From Candidatus Copromonas faecavium (nom. illeg.) (GTDB taxonomy: Bacteria > Bacillota > Clostridia > Lachnospirales > Lachnospiraceae), in contig DVGC01000042.1 of the NCBI GenBank assembly GCA_018712915.1, positions 1-49,659 of the forward strand: a stretch of 49,659 nucleotides of DNA, given 5' to 3'. Position numbers and translations under genes: made by a program. Shown in pieces: positions 6,942 to 15,504 of this stretch. Below the pieces are notes generated by a model. The model saw only the letters and a program-made list of their open reading frames with translations, had not been told where the DNA came from and did no database searches. Numbering within the stretch: position 1 is the first letter of the stretch; each line of letters opens with the position of its first letter.

Positions 6942-8173
6942 GCTAAGATTCTGTTGTATACAGCAAACCAGAGTCCGTCTCCTGAACTCTGTCCGGATTC
7001 CGGTTTTCTCTTTGCTTCCGGCCTGAGCTCCCCCTCCGGTTCCTGCCTTTTTCCCGGCCAGCTCTCCGGCGCCCAATCCGGCACTTCTTCCAGACTCTGC
7101 CCTGTCTTTCGCTCCTGCCCTTCCCTCGGCTCTCTCTCCGGTACCAAATCCGGCACTTCTTCCAGGCTCTGGTCAGACTCCGGCTCCTTCTCCATCCGGT
7201 AATGTCCAAACTGCTCTCCGGCCCTTACAGCTGTCCCCTCCGGGAACTGCACGTAAACCTTCTTTGCCCCGTTCCGGTAAGCCTGATGAACCATCCGGCC
7301 GGTCAGTCTGGAAAGTTCCTCTGCTTCGCAGAACAAAATCGTAAGGATGGAAACTCCCTGACTCTTCAGCCGTCTCTGATCCAGCACATAGCTCCAGTGA
7401 TCATTCTCCCCGCGGATTTCCCGCTGCGGCTCTTTCTCATACTCGATTCCCATTAACGTAAGTCCTCTGGCCGGCGCCGTCTGCCCGGCCAGCTTCCGGT
7501 CCCTGGCCTCCAGAATCTCCTTTACGTGCTCCGGAGGATACATGCCCATCCCCACCTGCATCAGGGTCCCGGCAATAATCCGCACCATGTTGTAAAGGAA
7601 ACCGCTGCCCCGCAGACGAATCCGAATCAGATGGTCTTCTCCTTCCTCCACCGAAACTTCATAAAGAGTCCGCACTGTCTCCTCCGCCTGATGGCCGGAG
7701 GAACAAAAGCTGGCAAAGTCATGTTCTCCCGCCAGATAAGAAGCCCCCAGCTTCATCTTCTCCACATCCAGCGGATAGTAACAGAAAAACGCATAGAGCC
7801 GTCTGGTGGGAATCTCAATCCGGCAGTTTAAAATCTGATATTCATAGGTTTTGATACAATTCTGCTTTCTCGGATGCCACCCCAGAGGAACCTCCTCCGA
7901 CTGAAGGACCCGAATGTCTTCAGGCAGCCGCTGATTGACCGCAAGGCAGATTTTCTCTGCCGGAATCCTGGTTTCCGTATCGAAAACCGCCACATTTCCC
8001 AGCGCATGAACACCCGAATCGGTCCGGCTGGCACCCAGCACGCAAACAGGCTCTTTCAGAAGTTCCGAAAGAGCCTTATTTAACATTTCTTCTATTGTCA
8101 CTCCGTTGGCCTGCAGCTGCCATCCCCTGTATCCGGTTCCGTCATAGGCCACAATCAATTTGATTCGTCTCAT
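6938..8173 (-). CDS. truA: tRNA pseudouridine synthase A with a C-terminal extension
   Basis: TruA makes pseudouridine at positions 38-40 of tRNA anticodon arms. The catalytic Asp52 lies in GASRTDSGVHALGN, and the domain ends near residue 245 (LTLMGIEYE), as expected for the family. About 165 extra residues follow. Residues ~252-327 look globular, with an SILTILFCEAEELSRL stretch and an RNGAKKVYVQFPEGT stretch. After them comes an acidic, proline-rich tail with a 24-residue unit (SLEEVPDL/SLEEVPDW) seen twice. The start was set at the second of two adjacent ATGs (8173 or 8176), because AAAGGA upstream fits it and MRRIKLIVAYDG is the usual N-terminus. The longer upstream frame to 8233 lacks support. 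Confidence 0.93.
   Translation of the reverse strand: MRRIKLIVAYDGTGYRGWQLQANGVTIEEMLNKALSELLKEPVCVLGASRTDSGVHALGNVAVFDTETRIPAEKICLAVNQRLPEDIRVLQSEEVPLGWHPRKQNCIKTYEYQILNCRIEIPTRRLYAFFCYYPLDVEKMKLGASYLAGEHDFASFCSSGHQAEETVRTLYEVSVEEGEDHLIRIRLRGSGFLYNMVRIIAGTLMQVGMGMYPPEHVKEILEARDRKLAGQTAPARGLTLMGIEYEKEPQREIRGENDHWSYVLDQRRLKSQGVSILTILFCEAEELSRLTGRMVHQAYRNGAKKVYVQFPEGTAVRAGEQFGHYRMEKEPESDQSLEEVPDLVPEREPREGQERKTGQSLEEVPDWAPESWPGKRQEPEGELRPEAKRKPESGQSSGDGLWFAVYNRILA
7075..7176 (-). repeat. 72-bp tandem repeat in the 3' end of truA
   Basis: The run beginning AATCCGGCACTTCTTCCAG on the plus strand occurs at 7075 and, with few changes, at 7147. The period is 72 bp, which is 24 codons. It encodes the SLEEVPD units and keeps the reading frame. 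Confidence 0.75.
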
Positions 8174-8323
8174 CATCCCATTCCTTTCTGTCATGATGTT
8201 CCGGCCTCTGCCCCGAAAGGCGGCAGTCCTCACCTTATCACATATCTCATCATTTTCGTCATCCGGCCTTTCCGGCCGGTTTTATCCAATTCCATTCATC
8301 ACCGCAGCAGATTTCTTTTTCCA

Positions 8324-9124
8324 TTACAGAAAGATACCAACCGCCAGCATGACAGCAAAATATCCCAGTTCCAGCCCATAAGCCGCACGGTCCCGCTTTT
8401 CATATTTTAACGGTTTCATCTTCGTCCTGCCTTCGCCGCCCCGGTAGCACCTGGCCTCCATGGCCATCGCCAGATCCGTGGCACGCCGGAATGCAGAAAT
8501 AAACAACGGCACCAGCAAAGGAACCATGGCCTTGGCCTTCTTAATCAGTCCGCCGCTGTCAAAGTCCGCTCCTCTGGCCATCTGCGCTTTCATAATCTTA
8601 TCCGTTTCCTCCACCAGAATCGGAATAAACCGGAGGGCGATGGACATCATCATAGAAATCTCGTGGACCGGGACTCCTGCCTTCTTTAAAAATCCCAGAC
8701 TCTTCTCCAATCCGTCGGTCAGCTGGTTGGGCGTCGTCGTAAGGGTAAGAACAGTGGAGCCAAGAACAAGGAAAATCAGCCGCAGGGCCATAAAGGCCGC
8801 AAACTGCAGGCCTTCCCAGGTAATCTGAAGAAATCCCAGCCTGAAAACAGCAGTTCCGGGCGTCAGAAACAGATTAAAGCTGACGCTGATCAGCAAAAGA
8901 ATCACGATGGATTTCAGACCCCGCACCATGAACCGGAACGGAACCCTGGACAACCGGATTGCCGTCACAAGAAAGACGGCCGCCAGACCATATCCCACAA
9001 TTCCATCTGCCACAAACAAAGAAATAATATATACCAGCGTACCGAACAGCTTGGTTCTCGGATCCAGACGATGGAGGACCGAATCCACCGGATAATATTG
9101 TCCTAGGGTGATATCTCTCAGCAT
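8324..9124 (-). CDS. ecfT: Energy-coupling factor transporter transmembrane protein EcfT
   Basis: This is the membrane scaffold of a group II ECF importer that joins the EcfA1/EcfA2 ATPases to interchangeable substrate-binding S proteins. Several hydrophobic segments lie between residues 25 and 130, and the last starts near 248. The two coupling-helix motifs typical of EcfT are visible as Ala-Arg-Gly at 183-185 and Ala-Arg-Cys at 224-226. At 266 residues the length is usual. It overlaps ecfA2 by 7 nt. No S component is nearby, which is normal for the shared (group II) module. Confidence 0.96.
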   Translation of the reverse strand: MLRDITLGQYYPVDSVLHRLDPRTKLFGTLVYIISLFVADGIVGYGLAAVFLVTAIRLSRVPFRFMVRGLKSIVILLLISVSFNLFLTPGTAVFRLGFLQITWEGLQFAAFMALRLIFLVLGSTVLTLTTTPNQLTDGLEKSLGFLKKAGVPVHEISMMMSIALRFIPILVEETDKIMKAQMARGADFDSGGLIKKAKAMVPLLVPLFISAFRRATDLAMAMEARCYRGGEGRTKMKPLKYEKRDRAAYGLELGYFAVMLAVGIFL

Positions 9125-9999
9125 GTCCCTTCCTCCCCGCTGCCCTGCGCTTTCCGTCTCCAGATGGCAAGAATCGCATCCTTTGCCTCCTGAACCGTCG
9201 TAATATCCTCATCAATGGGAATCCCCTGTTCCTTTAAGGCATGAACCACATACGTGATCTGCGGAGCCGCCAGACCGATGGCCTCCAGCTCCTTATAATG
9301 GCGGAAGACCTCCTTCGGCGTTCCGTCAAAGACCTTTTCTCCATGGTTCATCACCACCAGCCGGGACACATATCTGGCCACATCCTCCATGCTGTGGGAT
9401 ACCAGCACCACAGTCATTCCCTGTTCCTTCTGCAGTCTTGCCACCAGCCCCAGGACGTCATCCCTTCCTTTCGGATCCAGGCCGGCCGTGGGCTCGTCCA
9501 GAATCAGCACCTCCGGTTTCATGGCCAGCACGCCTGCAATGGCCACCCGCCGTTTCTGACCGCCGGAAAGCTCAAACGGAGACTGTTTATAAAAACTCTC
9601 ATCCAGACCAACCAGAGCAAGAGCCTCCCTGGCCCGGCTTTCCACCTCATCTTCCGTAAGTCCCAGGTTTCTCGGCCCAAAGCACACATCGGAAAATACA
9701 TCCACCTCAAAAAGCTGGTGCTCCGGATACTGGAAAACCAGTCCCACATGGCTTCTCAATTCCTTCATGGAATATCCTTCCCGGTAAATGCTCTCCCCGT
9801 TATAAAGAATGTCTCCGCTGGTGGCCCGCAAAAGACCATTCAAATGCTGGATCAGGGTAGACTTTCCCGAACCGGTATGTCCTATCAGCCCGATAAACTC
9901 TCCGTCTCCAATGGTAAGATTTACATTTTTCAGCGCATGCCGCTCAAAAATCGTTCCAGCGCCATACACATAGCCTAAATTTCTGACCTCAATCGCCAT
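9118..9999 (-). CDS. ecfA2: Energy-coupling factor transporter ATPase EcfA2
   Basis: This is the second ATPase of the ECF module, 293 residues. Walker A GHTGSGKST is at 40-48, Q-loop Gln90 in VFQYPEHQLF, signature LSGGQKRR from 143, Walker B LDEPTAGLDP with Glu168, and a switch His in LVSHSMED. The VFQYPEHQLFE block is characteristic of EcfA2. It overlaps ecfA1 upstream by 11 nt and ecfT downstream by 7 nt, so the three are translated together. Confidence 0.96.
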   Translation of the reverse strand: MAIEVRNLGYVYGAGTIFERHALKNVNLTIGDGEFIGLIGHTGSGKSTLIQHLNGLLRATSGDILYNGESIYREGYSMKELRSHVGLVFQYPEHQLFEVDVFSDVCFGPRNLGLTEDEVESRAREALALVGLDESFYKQSPFELSGGQKRRVAIAGVLAMKPEVLILDEPTAGLDPKGRDDVLGLVARLQKEQGMTVVLVSHSMEDVARYVSRLVVMNHGEKVFDGTPKEVFRHYKELEAIGLAAPQITYVVHALKEQGIPIDEDITTVQEAKDAILAIWRRKAQGSGEEGTC

Positions 10000-10891
10000 T
10001 CTTCCTCCGCGTTTCCTTCCCGTTTACCGTTTCCGCGCCTGCCAGCATCGGCGCCAGATGCTGTACCAGCTCCTCCGTTGTCAGAATCCCATCCGGCAAA
10101 TCCATTCCCGCCTCTTTCAGTTCATCCGCCAGCTCCGTTACCTGGGGAACATCCAGACTGTACTGTTTTAATTCCTTTACCCTGGAAAAAATCTCCCTGG
10201 GCGTTCCATCCATTACTACATGGCCGCCGTCCATCACCACCACCCGGTCCGCATCGATCACTTCTTCCATATAGTGGGTGATCAGGAGCACCGTAATCCC
10301 TTCCTGCCGGTTCAGTTCATGAACCGTGCGGATCACTTCCCTGCGCCCGTTGGGATCCAGCATGGCCGTAGGCTCATCCAGCACAATGCACCGGGGCTTC
10401 ATGGCCATAACGCCTGCAATGGCCACCCGCTGTTTCTGGCCGCCGGAAAGCTTGTTGGGTGACTGAAGCCGGTAAGCCGTCATTCCAACCGCTTCCAGGC
10501 TTTTATCAACCCGGTTCCAGATTTCATCAGTGGGCACTCCCATGTTTTCCGGGCCGAATCCCACATCTTCTTCCACCACGTTGCCGATAATCTGGTTATC
10601 CGGATTCTGAAAGACCATGCCGGCCGTCCGGCGTACATCCCAGAGATGTTCCTCGTCGCTGGTCCGCATGTCTGAAATATAAACGGTCCCGTCCGTCGGC
10701 AGAAGAAGGCCGTTCATCAGCTTGGCAAAGGTGGACTTTCCAGAGCCGTTATGCCCGAGGATTGCCACAAAGCTGCCTTCCTCAATATCCAGATTGACGC
10801 CTTTTAACGCGTGATTAATTTCATCCTGGTCCTTCTCCTCATCATGACGGATATAATCAAAAATCAGATTAACCGCTTTTATAATTCCCAT
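9989..10891 (-). CDS. ecfA1: Energy-coupling factor transporter ATPase EcfA1
   Basis: This is the first ATPase of the ECF importer, 300 residues from the start chosen here. Walker A GHNGSGKST is at 46-54, followed by VFQNPDNQIIG (the EcfA1-type Q-loop), LSGGQKQR, LDEPTAMLDP and LITHYMEE. The frame stays open upstream to 10966, but that part contains the promoter itself. GAGGA lies 8 nt before the ATG at 10891, so MGIIKAVNLIFDY is taken as the true N-terminus. It heads the ecfA1-ecfA2-ecfT-truA operon that commonly follows rplQ. Confidence 0.95.
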   Translation of the reverse strand: MGIIKAVNLIFDYIRHDEEKDQDEINHALKGVNLDIEEGSFVAILGHNGSGKSTFAKLMNGLLLPTDGTVYISDMRTSDEEHLWDVRRTAGMVFQNPDNQIIGNVVEEDVGFGPENMGVPTDEIWNRVDKSLEAVGMTAYRLQSPNKLSGGQKQRVAIAGVMAMKPRCIVLDEPTAMLDPNGRREVIRTVHELNRQEGITVLLITHYMEEVIDADRVVVMDGGHVVMDGTPREIFSRVKELKQYSLDVPQVTELADELKEAGMDLPDGILTTEELVQHLAPMLAGAETVNGKETRRKNGD

Positions 10892-10937
10892 AAATCTGTC
10901 CTCAGTCCTGGTTTTACAATTGTTACTGTGCCAGTAA

Positions 10938-10966
10938 ATTTTAGTTGATAATTCAGGCCGCGTCAA
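10938..10966 (-). promoter_or_regulatory. Sigma-A promoter of ecfA1-ecfA2-ecfT-truA
   Basis: TTGACG (10961-10966) and TAAAAT (10938-10943) are separated by 17 bp on the minus strand. It lies about 50 bp ahead of the ecfA1 ATG. In this genome the module therefore does not depend on read-through from rplQ. Confidence 0.75.
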
Positions 10967-11078
10967 GTCCCCCGGCCGATTCTGTACACTTTCCCGGGCA
11001 TTTTGTGCATATTTTCCCGACTCTTCTGTCCGTCCAGGACGCCGCAGGCACAGCGGCCATTTTCCGGCCTTACATCAT

Positions 11079-11109
11079 AAAAGGCGCGGCAGTTTCAAAC
11101 CGCCGCACC
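11079..11109 (-). terminator. Terminator of the cell-wall-binding protein pair
   Basis: Two 13-nt arms (11083-11095 and 11097-11109) pair fully, with two G-U pairs, and TTTT follows on the minus strand. It lies 22 bp after the stop of the second gene. Confidence 0.88.
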
Positions 11110-11131
11110 TCTCTGTCATTTTGACATTCTG

Positions 11132-12175
11132 CTATTCCATCATTCCATCGGCCCCCAGAGTATAGCCGTCTACCACCGTATTGACCGCCATGGACCCATC
11201 ACTATTCATGTAGTACCACTCTCCCGGCTTATCTTCCACCCAGCCGGTGGCCATGGAACCATTCTCACGGAAGAAATACCAGATGCCTCCGATTTGCTGC
11301 CAGCCGGTCAGCATGGCTCCGTCAGAATCCAGGTAATACCAGGCGCCGTCAATCTGCTGCCAGCCGGTCTGAGCATATCCTTCGTCATTAAAGTAATACC
11401 ATTTCCCTTCAACCTTATACCACTGTCCAGTCACCCTGGAACCATCGGCCAGCTCATATTGCTTTCCGGCCGCATAATTGCGCCAGTATCCGTCTGAATC
11501 ACCCATATCCTCCATGATTCGATCCGTGGACTCGGTAAACTCACTGGCCAGCCGGTACTTCGCATCGGACCGGTCTTTTCCCACTGCCCGGACACGGTAA
11601 TCATACTTGCCGTCTTCCGTCATATATTCGGACAAATCCACCGTAACGGTTCCGGCCACATCAATCGTCCTCAGATATTCAGTATCCCGGTATAAATACA
11701 CCTCATAACCGGTGGCATATTCCACGCTTTTCCATCTGGCAACGGTCTGCTCCGCGTTGCTCCAGCCTGCACTTTCGGGAGCTGCCAGCTGGACAACCGG
11801 TTCATAGCTGACCCGGACCCGCAGATTATCGCCGTCCTTTTTTGCACTTGAAAGCTCCGCTCCCGACACCCGGCAGGTTCTGCTTCCATAGGAGGATGCA
11901 AATTCACCGTCTGACGAAAGAATCAGCGTCGCAGTCACAGCCGTTCCCGGCCGCCAGTTTTCCACATCCCTGCTCCAGGTTATAGAATCTATGGACACTC
12001 CCGATGTACCGCAGGAAATATCCGGCTCCATAATCACTCCAGTTTCATACCGGTCTGTAAAGGTCAGGGAAATGCTGCTGATATCCGCCGCCAGCGCAGG
12101 TACGGCATACAACGCCATCATGGAAAAGGCTGCCGCCACCCCCGCCAGTAATTTTCTGCACACTCCAGGTTTCAT
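11132..12175 (-). CDS. Secreted protein with C-terminal cell-wall-binding repeats (second of a pair)
   Basis: This 347-residue protein opens with a signal peptide (Lys/Arg then a hydrophobic core, cleavage expected after ALA near residue 29). The N-terminal half (~30-215) looks like two beta-rich domains, the second fibronectin-like (ATGYEVYLYRDTEYL). Four to five roughly 20-residue repeats with GxWYYxxxxGxxxTGWQ follow. These are of the choline/cell-wall-binding type that hold proteins on the envelope. No catalytic domain is visible. It lies 17 bp after a longer relative, so the two form one operon. It was probably duplicated from that neighbour, since both share the same plan. Confidence 0.88.
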   Translation of the reverse strand: MKPGVCRKLLAGVAAAFSMMALYAVPALAADISSISLTFTDRYETGVIMEPDISCGTSGVSIDSITWSRDVENWRPGTAVTATLILSSDGEFASSYGSRTCRVSGAELSSAKKDGDNLRVRVSYEPVVQLAAPESAGWSNAEQTVARWKSVEYATGYEVYLYRDTEYLRTIDVAGTVTVDLSEYMTEDGKYDYRVRAVGKDRSDAKYRLASEFTESTDRIMEDMGDSDGYWRNYAAGKQYELADGSRVTGQWYKVEGKWYYFNDEGYAQTGWQQIDGAWYYLDSDGAMLTGWQQIGGIWYFFRENGSMATGWVEDKPGEWYYMNSDGSMAVNTVVDGYTLGADGMME

Positions 12176-12192
12176 GATTCATGCCTCTCTTT

Positions 12193-13440
12193 CTACGGAC
12201 GCTTCCACACGCCGTTGGAATCCACATAAAATCCGCTGATCCATTCGTCCACGGCTTTATGTCCGTCCGGATAGAGATAATAAATCTGGCCGTCAATTTC
12301 CTGCCAGCCGGTGGCCATTGCTCCGTTTTCAAACAGATAATAGGATTGATTTCCCAGCTGAATCCAACCAACTGCCATTTCCCCGCTGTCCAGGAGGAAG
12401 TACCAGGTATTTCCGTCCAGAAGCCAGCCGGTCTGCATGGCTCCCTGATCATTTAAGTAATAATAGTGGCCGTTTCTCTGCTGCCAGCCGGTCTGCATGG
12501 CCCCCAGACTGTCAAACAAATACCAGGAATTTCCAATCAGCGCCCAGCTGTCTCTTAAATAGGTTCCGTCCGGATAGCGGAAATACCATCGGCCATTGCT
12601 CTCAATCCAGCCCACCTCCGTAGTTTCCGGAGCTGTGGTGCTTGTGCTGCTCCCTGCATTGTTCCTCGAAGAACCGTCGGAAACATGTTCCTTATCCAGT
12701 TCCAGATCCCCGGAATAAATCCACTCGCTGGGATCCGCATATTTATCCGTTTCATCGTCCTTGGGAACAGCCCGGACCCGGAACGTATAGGTTCCGGCAG
12801 ACGTCATATAGGGATAGAAATCAAAACTGGTTCCTGTGATTCCATTTTCCCTGTGAATCACCCGGTTTCCCAGGCAGAGATACACATCATACGCTGCGTT
12901 GTCCACTTTATCCCAGCGGGCTACGCCCAGTTTGGAGCTGCTGAGCCTGGTGCTGTCCCACCGCACGTCTTCCGGATCGGAAAGCGTTCCCTCTGCCGGT
13001 CTGGTTTTTACCGTAATCTGAAGGCGATCCTTATCCTGCCTGCGGACCCTTACCAGCGTTCCTCCCTTGATGTCCACACTGGAAGAAGAATAACTGCTCC
13101 GGAACTCATAATCGTTAAGAGCCTCCAGGACAATCTGAATCGTATAAGTCTTTCCTATCTGCGCCTCATCCACCTCATCAGTCCACTCGGCCGACCGGAT
13201 GTCATAGCGGTTATTGCTTGGAATTGTCACCTCAGCATCCTCATTGTCTGTATAGCCCCTGTCCAGGTTTGGAAGTGCTTCCCCATCCTCCAGATCTATA
13301 TTCAGGGCAATCCGGACGCTGTTTACATAGGAAGCCGCATAAGCGGGAAATGCGCCGAACACTCCGGTCGAAAGAATTCCGGCTGCTGAAAGCAAAACGG
13401 CTTTTTGTTGGATTCGCTTAATAAAATACACTCTCTTCAT
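12193..13440 (-). CDS. Secreted protein with C-terminal cell-wall-binding repeats (first of a pair)
   Basis: A signal peptide (MKRVYFIKRIQQKA, a hydrophobic core, PAYA) is followed by two beta-rich domains up to about residue 245. Next come a Ser/Thr-rich linker near 255-270 and six to seven cell-wall-binding repeats such as GSWYLFD and AMQTGWQQ. No enzyme domain is recognised, so an adhesive or structural envelope role is inferred. The frame is open to 13455. However, the promoter places the transcript start near 13465, which would leave only about 10 nt before that ATG. The ATG at 13440 (GGGGG 8 nt upstream) is therefore preferred. Confidence 0.87.
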   Translation of the reverse strand: MKRVYFIKRIQQKAVLLSAAGILSTGVFGAFPAYAASYVNSVRIALNIDLEDGEALPNLDRGYTDNEDAEVTIPSNNRYDIRSAEWTDEVDEAQIGKTYTIQIVLEALNDYEFRSSYSSSSVDIKGGTLVRVRRQDKDRLQITVKTRPAEGTLSDPEDVRWDSTRLSSSKLGVARWDKVDNAAYDVYLCLGNRVIHRENGITGTSFDFYPYMTSAGTYTFRVRAVPKDDETDKYADPSEWIYSGDLELDKEHVSDGSSRNNAGSSTSTTAPETTEVGWIESNGRWYFRYPDGTYLRDSWALIGNSWYLFDSLGAMQTGWQQRNGHYYYLNDQGAMQTGWLLDGNTWYFLLDSGEMAVGWIQLGNQSYYLFENGAMATGWQEIDGQIYYLYPDGHKAVDEWISGFYVDSNGVWKRP

Positions 13441-13471
13441 CCGCTTTTCCCCCATTCTCCTTTATGACCAT

Positions 13472-13501
13472 ATTATAAGCGGAAGCAGGATATTCAGTCA
13501 A
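13472..13501 (-). promoter_or_regulatory. Strong sigma-A promoter of the cell-wall-binding protein pair
   Basis: TTGACT (13496-13501) and a perfect TATAAT (13472-13477) are separated by 18 bp on the minus strand. Confidence 0.85.
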
Positions 13502-13542
13502 CTTAAAATATTCTTTCATTCCTGTGGTGAATTTGTGAAGAG

Positions 13543-13575
13543 GCCGGCAAAACTGCGGCAATTTTGCGGCAATTT
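13543..13575 (-). repeat. Three 11-bp direct repeats upstream of the promoter
   Basis: On the plus strand GCCGGCAAAAC (13543-13553) is followed by two identical TGCGGCAATTT copies (13554-13564 and 13565-13575). The period is 11 bp, close to one helical turn, and the array lies about 80-110 bp upstream of the expected transcript start. This is a plausible activator-binding array. Confidence 0.5.
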
Positions 13576-13680
13576 CCGACACAAACAACATACGCTGCAG
13601 CGCACGCCCACAGCGAAACATTTTTATTTCACAGGAGCTCCGTCCCTTTTTCATTTCTATTTAACGCAGTATGCTCCATG

Positions 13681-13727
13681 AAATAAAAACAGGACATCCG
13701 GTATTCTTCCGAAACCAGATCTCCTGT
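13681..13727 (-). terminator. Terminator of the ribosomal protein supercluster (after rplQ)
   Basis: Arms of 14 nt (13714-13727 with 13689-13702) pair with one mismatch and one G-U pair. The loop is 11 nt, and TTTTTATTT follows on the minus strand. It lies about 70 bp after the rplQ stop. Confidence 0.88.
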
Positions 13728-13798
13728 CTCTTTTCCATTTTCTGTTCAGAATTCCTGAAAAGCAAAGCTTCTCAAAAATCGCTCATCCGAAAATTTTC

Positions 13799-14335
13799 TT
13801 ATACCAGTTCGATGAGAACAGCCATAGCGCCGTCACCCTTACGCTCGCCGATCTTCACGATTCTTGTATAACCACCGTTACGGGAAGCATACTTGGGAGC
13901 AATCTCCTCGAATAACTTGGTCGGAAGATCCACCTTCTTGGTGTTTTTCTTGCGGCCAGCCGGAGTGGTGGGAACCTCTGTTACTCCGTACAGAAGCTTT
14001 AACATCTGTCTTCTTGCATGAAGTCTGGAAGGCATATCCTTCTTGATTTCCTTCTCTACTTCGTCATAAACGGTAACCTTCTTGCCGTCTACAACTTCCT
14101 TCACTCTCTTGCCGTCTTTGTCCTTGCGGGCAACCTTAGCAGTAACCTTTACGGTCTCATAGTTGTCCTTTTCCTTAACAGCAAGAGCGATCAGGCTCTC
14201 AACCATCTTTCTTACCTCTTTGGCTCTTGCCTCAGTGGTAACGATTTTTCCATGATAAAGCAGATTGGTGGCAAGGCCTCTGAGCATTGCCTTTCTCTGA
14301 TTGGATGTTCTTCCAAGTTTTCTATAACCTGACAT
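13799..14335 (-). CDS. rplQ: 50S ribosomal protein L17
   Basis: L17 binds 23S rRNA near the exit tunnel. The family core is plain: [20 protein letters not shown] at the start and [17 protein letters not shown] at the end. The protein is 178 residues against the usual 115-130. The extra length is a lysine-rich, charged insertion of some 50 residues in the middle (roughly 62-105). The start at 14335 has GGAGGAATT in front; the frame open to 14371 is a leader reading. It is the last gene of the alpha operon and is followed by a terminator. Confidence 0.97.
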   Translation of the reverse strand: MSGYRKLGRTSNQRKAMLRGLATNLLYHGKIVTTEARAKEVRKMVESLIALAVKEKDNYETVKVTAKVARKDKDGKRVKEVVDGKKVTVYDEVEKEIKKDMPSRLHARRQMLKLLYGVTEVPTTPAGRKKNTKKVDLPTKLFEEIAPKYASRNGGYTRIVKIGERKGDGAMAVLIELV

Positions 14336-14464
14336 AATTCTAATTCCTCCATTTGTGGAACAGCCACCCATGCATCTTCGGGCTTACTGAATGACTGCTG
14401 TTCGCCCATAAATATCCTGACCGCAAAAGCGGCCGCAGCGGGTTTCCCCGCAGCATAAGCAGAT

Positions 14465-15427
14465 TTACTGCTCTTCGCTGGAATTCAGCTGAAGTCCCAG
14501 CTCCTTTAACTTCGCAAGAACCTCCTCAAGAGACTTTCTTCCAAGGTTCCGTACCTTCATCATATCTTCAGACGTACGGCTGCAAAGTTCTTCCACCGTA
14601 TTGATGCCGGCCCGTTTGAGACAGTTGTAGGAACGAACGGAAAGCTCCAGCTCGTCAATGTTCATCTCAAGGACCTTTTCCTTCTCATTGTTCTCTTTCT
14701 CAACCATTACCTCAGCAGTCTTTGCATTCTCGGAAAGGTCGATGAAAAGATTCAGATGCTCGCTTAAAACCTTCGCGGCAAGGCTTACCGCCTCGTCGGG
14801 ATCCAGCGTGCCGTTGGTATAAATTTCCAGAGTCAGCTTATCATAATCTGTCATCTGGCCCACACGGGTATTCTCGACAGACATGTTGACTCTTTCCACC
14901 GGTGTGTAGATGGAGTCCACGGCAATCACACCAATGGGCAGATCCTCGCTCTTATTCTTCTCAGCCCCCACATAGCCGCGGCCATTGGTAATCGTAAGCT
15001 CCATATAGAACTTACTGTCCGCTCCGCCGCTTAAGGTTGCAATCACCTGATCCGGATTTAAAATCTCGATATCCGCATCAGCCTGAATATCAGCAGCCGT
15101 AATCACGCCCTCGCCTTCAAACTCGATGTAAGCAGTTTTCGGCTCGTTGGTATCGCTGTTGTTCTTAATCGCTAAGTTTTTCACGTTCATGATGATTTCA
15201 GTTACATCTTCCTTAACACCGGCGATGGAACTGAACTCATGGAGCACACCATCAATTTTCACCTGGCTGACAGCAGAACCCGGTAAAGAGGAAAGCATGA
15301 TTCTTCTAAGGGAGTTTCCGAGAGTGGTACCATATCCTCTCTCCAAGGGCTCCACAACAAACTTTCCGTACTTCTTATCTTCGGAAATTTCAGCAATTTC
15401 AATGTTTGGTTTCTCAAAATCGAACAC
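14465..15427 (-). CDS. rpoA: DNA-directed RNA polymerase subunit alpha
   Basis: The alpha subunit dimerises to start assembly of RNA polymerase and contacts upstream promoter DNA and activators. The 320-residue protein has the N-terminal dimerisation domain ([20 protein letters not shown] near 30-50). It also has the C-terminal DNA-binding domain ([20 protein letters not shown] near 262-281, then [14 protein letters not shown]). The length is typical. It lies 77 bp after rpsD, with a hairpin in that gap, and 129 bp before rplQ. The rpoA-rplQ gap holds a GCGGG-GAAA-CCCGC hairpin and no gene. Confidence 0.99.
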   Translation of the reverse strand: MFDFEKPNIEIAEISEDKKYGKFVVEPLERGYGTTLGNSLRRIMLSSLPGSAVSQVKIDGVLHEFSSIAGVKEDVTEIIMNVKNLAIKNNSDTNEPKTAYIEFEGEGVITAADIQADADIEILNPDQVIATLSGGADSKFYMELTITNGRGYVGAEKNKSEDLPIGVIAVDSIYTPVERVNMSVENTRVGQMTDYDKLTLEIYTNGTLDPDEAVSLAAKVLSEHLNLFIDLSENAKTAEVMVEKENNEKEKVLEMNIDELELSVRSYNCLKRAGINTVEELCSRTSEDMMKVRNLGRKSLEEVLAKLKELGLQLNSSEEQ

Positions 15428-15469
15428 AAAAAGCCCCTCCTTTTGGGTATGCTTTGACGAATGCCACGA

Positions 15470-15494
15470 AGCGGAGGAGTATAAGACCTCCGCT
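15470..15494 (-). other. Hairpin between rpsD and rpoA
   Basis: An 8-bp perfect stem AGCGGAGG/CCTCCGCT (15470-15477 and 15487-15494) has a 9-nt loop. No T run follows, so it is probably an mRNA-processing or stabilising element. Confidence 0.5.
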
Positions 15495-15504
15495 CCGGTG
15501 AATC

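Noticed and set aside
6938-7076. Separate small gene in the 3' part of truA
   Set aside because: The other-frame reading is an Arg/Lys-rich shadow of the repeat tail, while the truA frame continues without interruption.
10892-10966. Upstream start of ecfA1 (25 more residues)
   Set aside because: The extra codons coincide with the -10 and -35 of the promoter, so they cannot be in the main transcript.
13543-13575. Three short repeats as a CRISPR array
   Set aside because: The units are 11 bp and contiguous with no spacers, and no cas genes are present.
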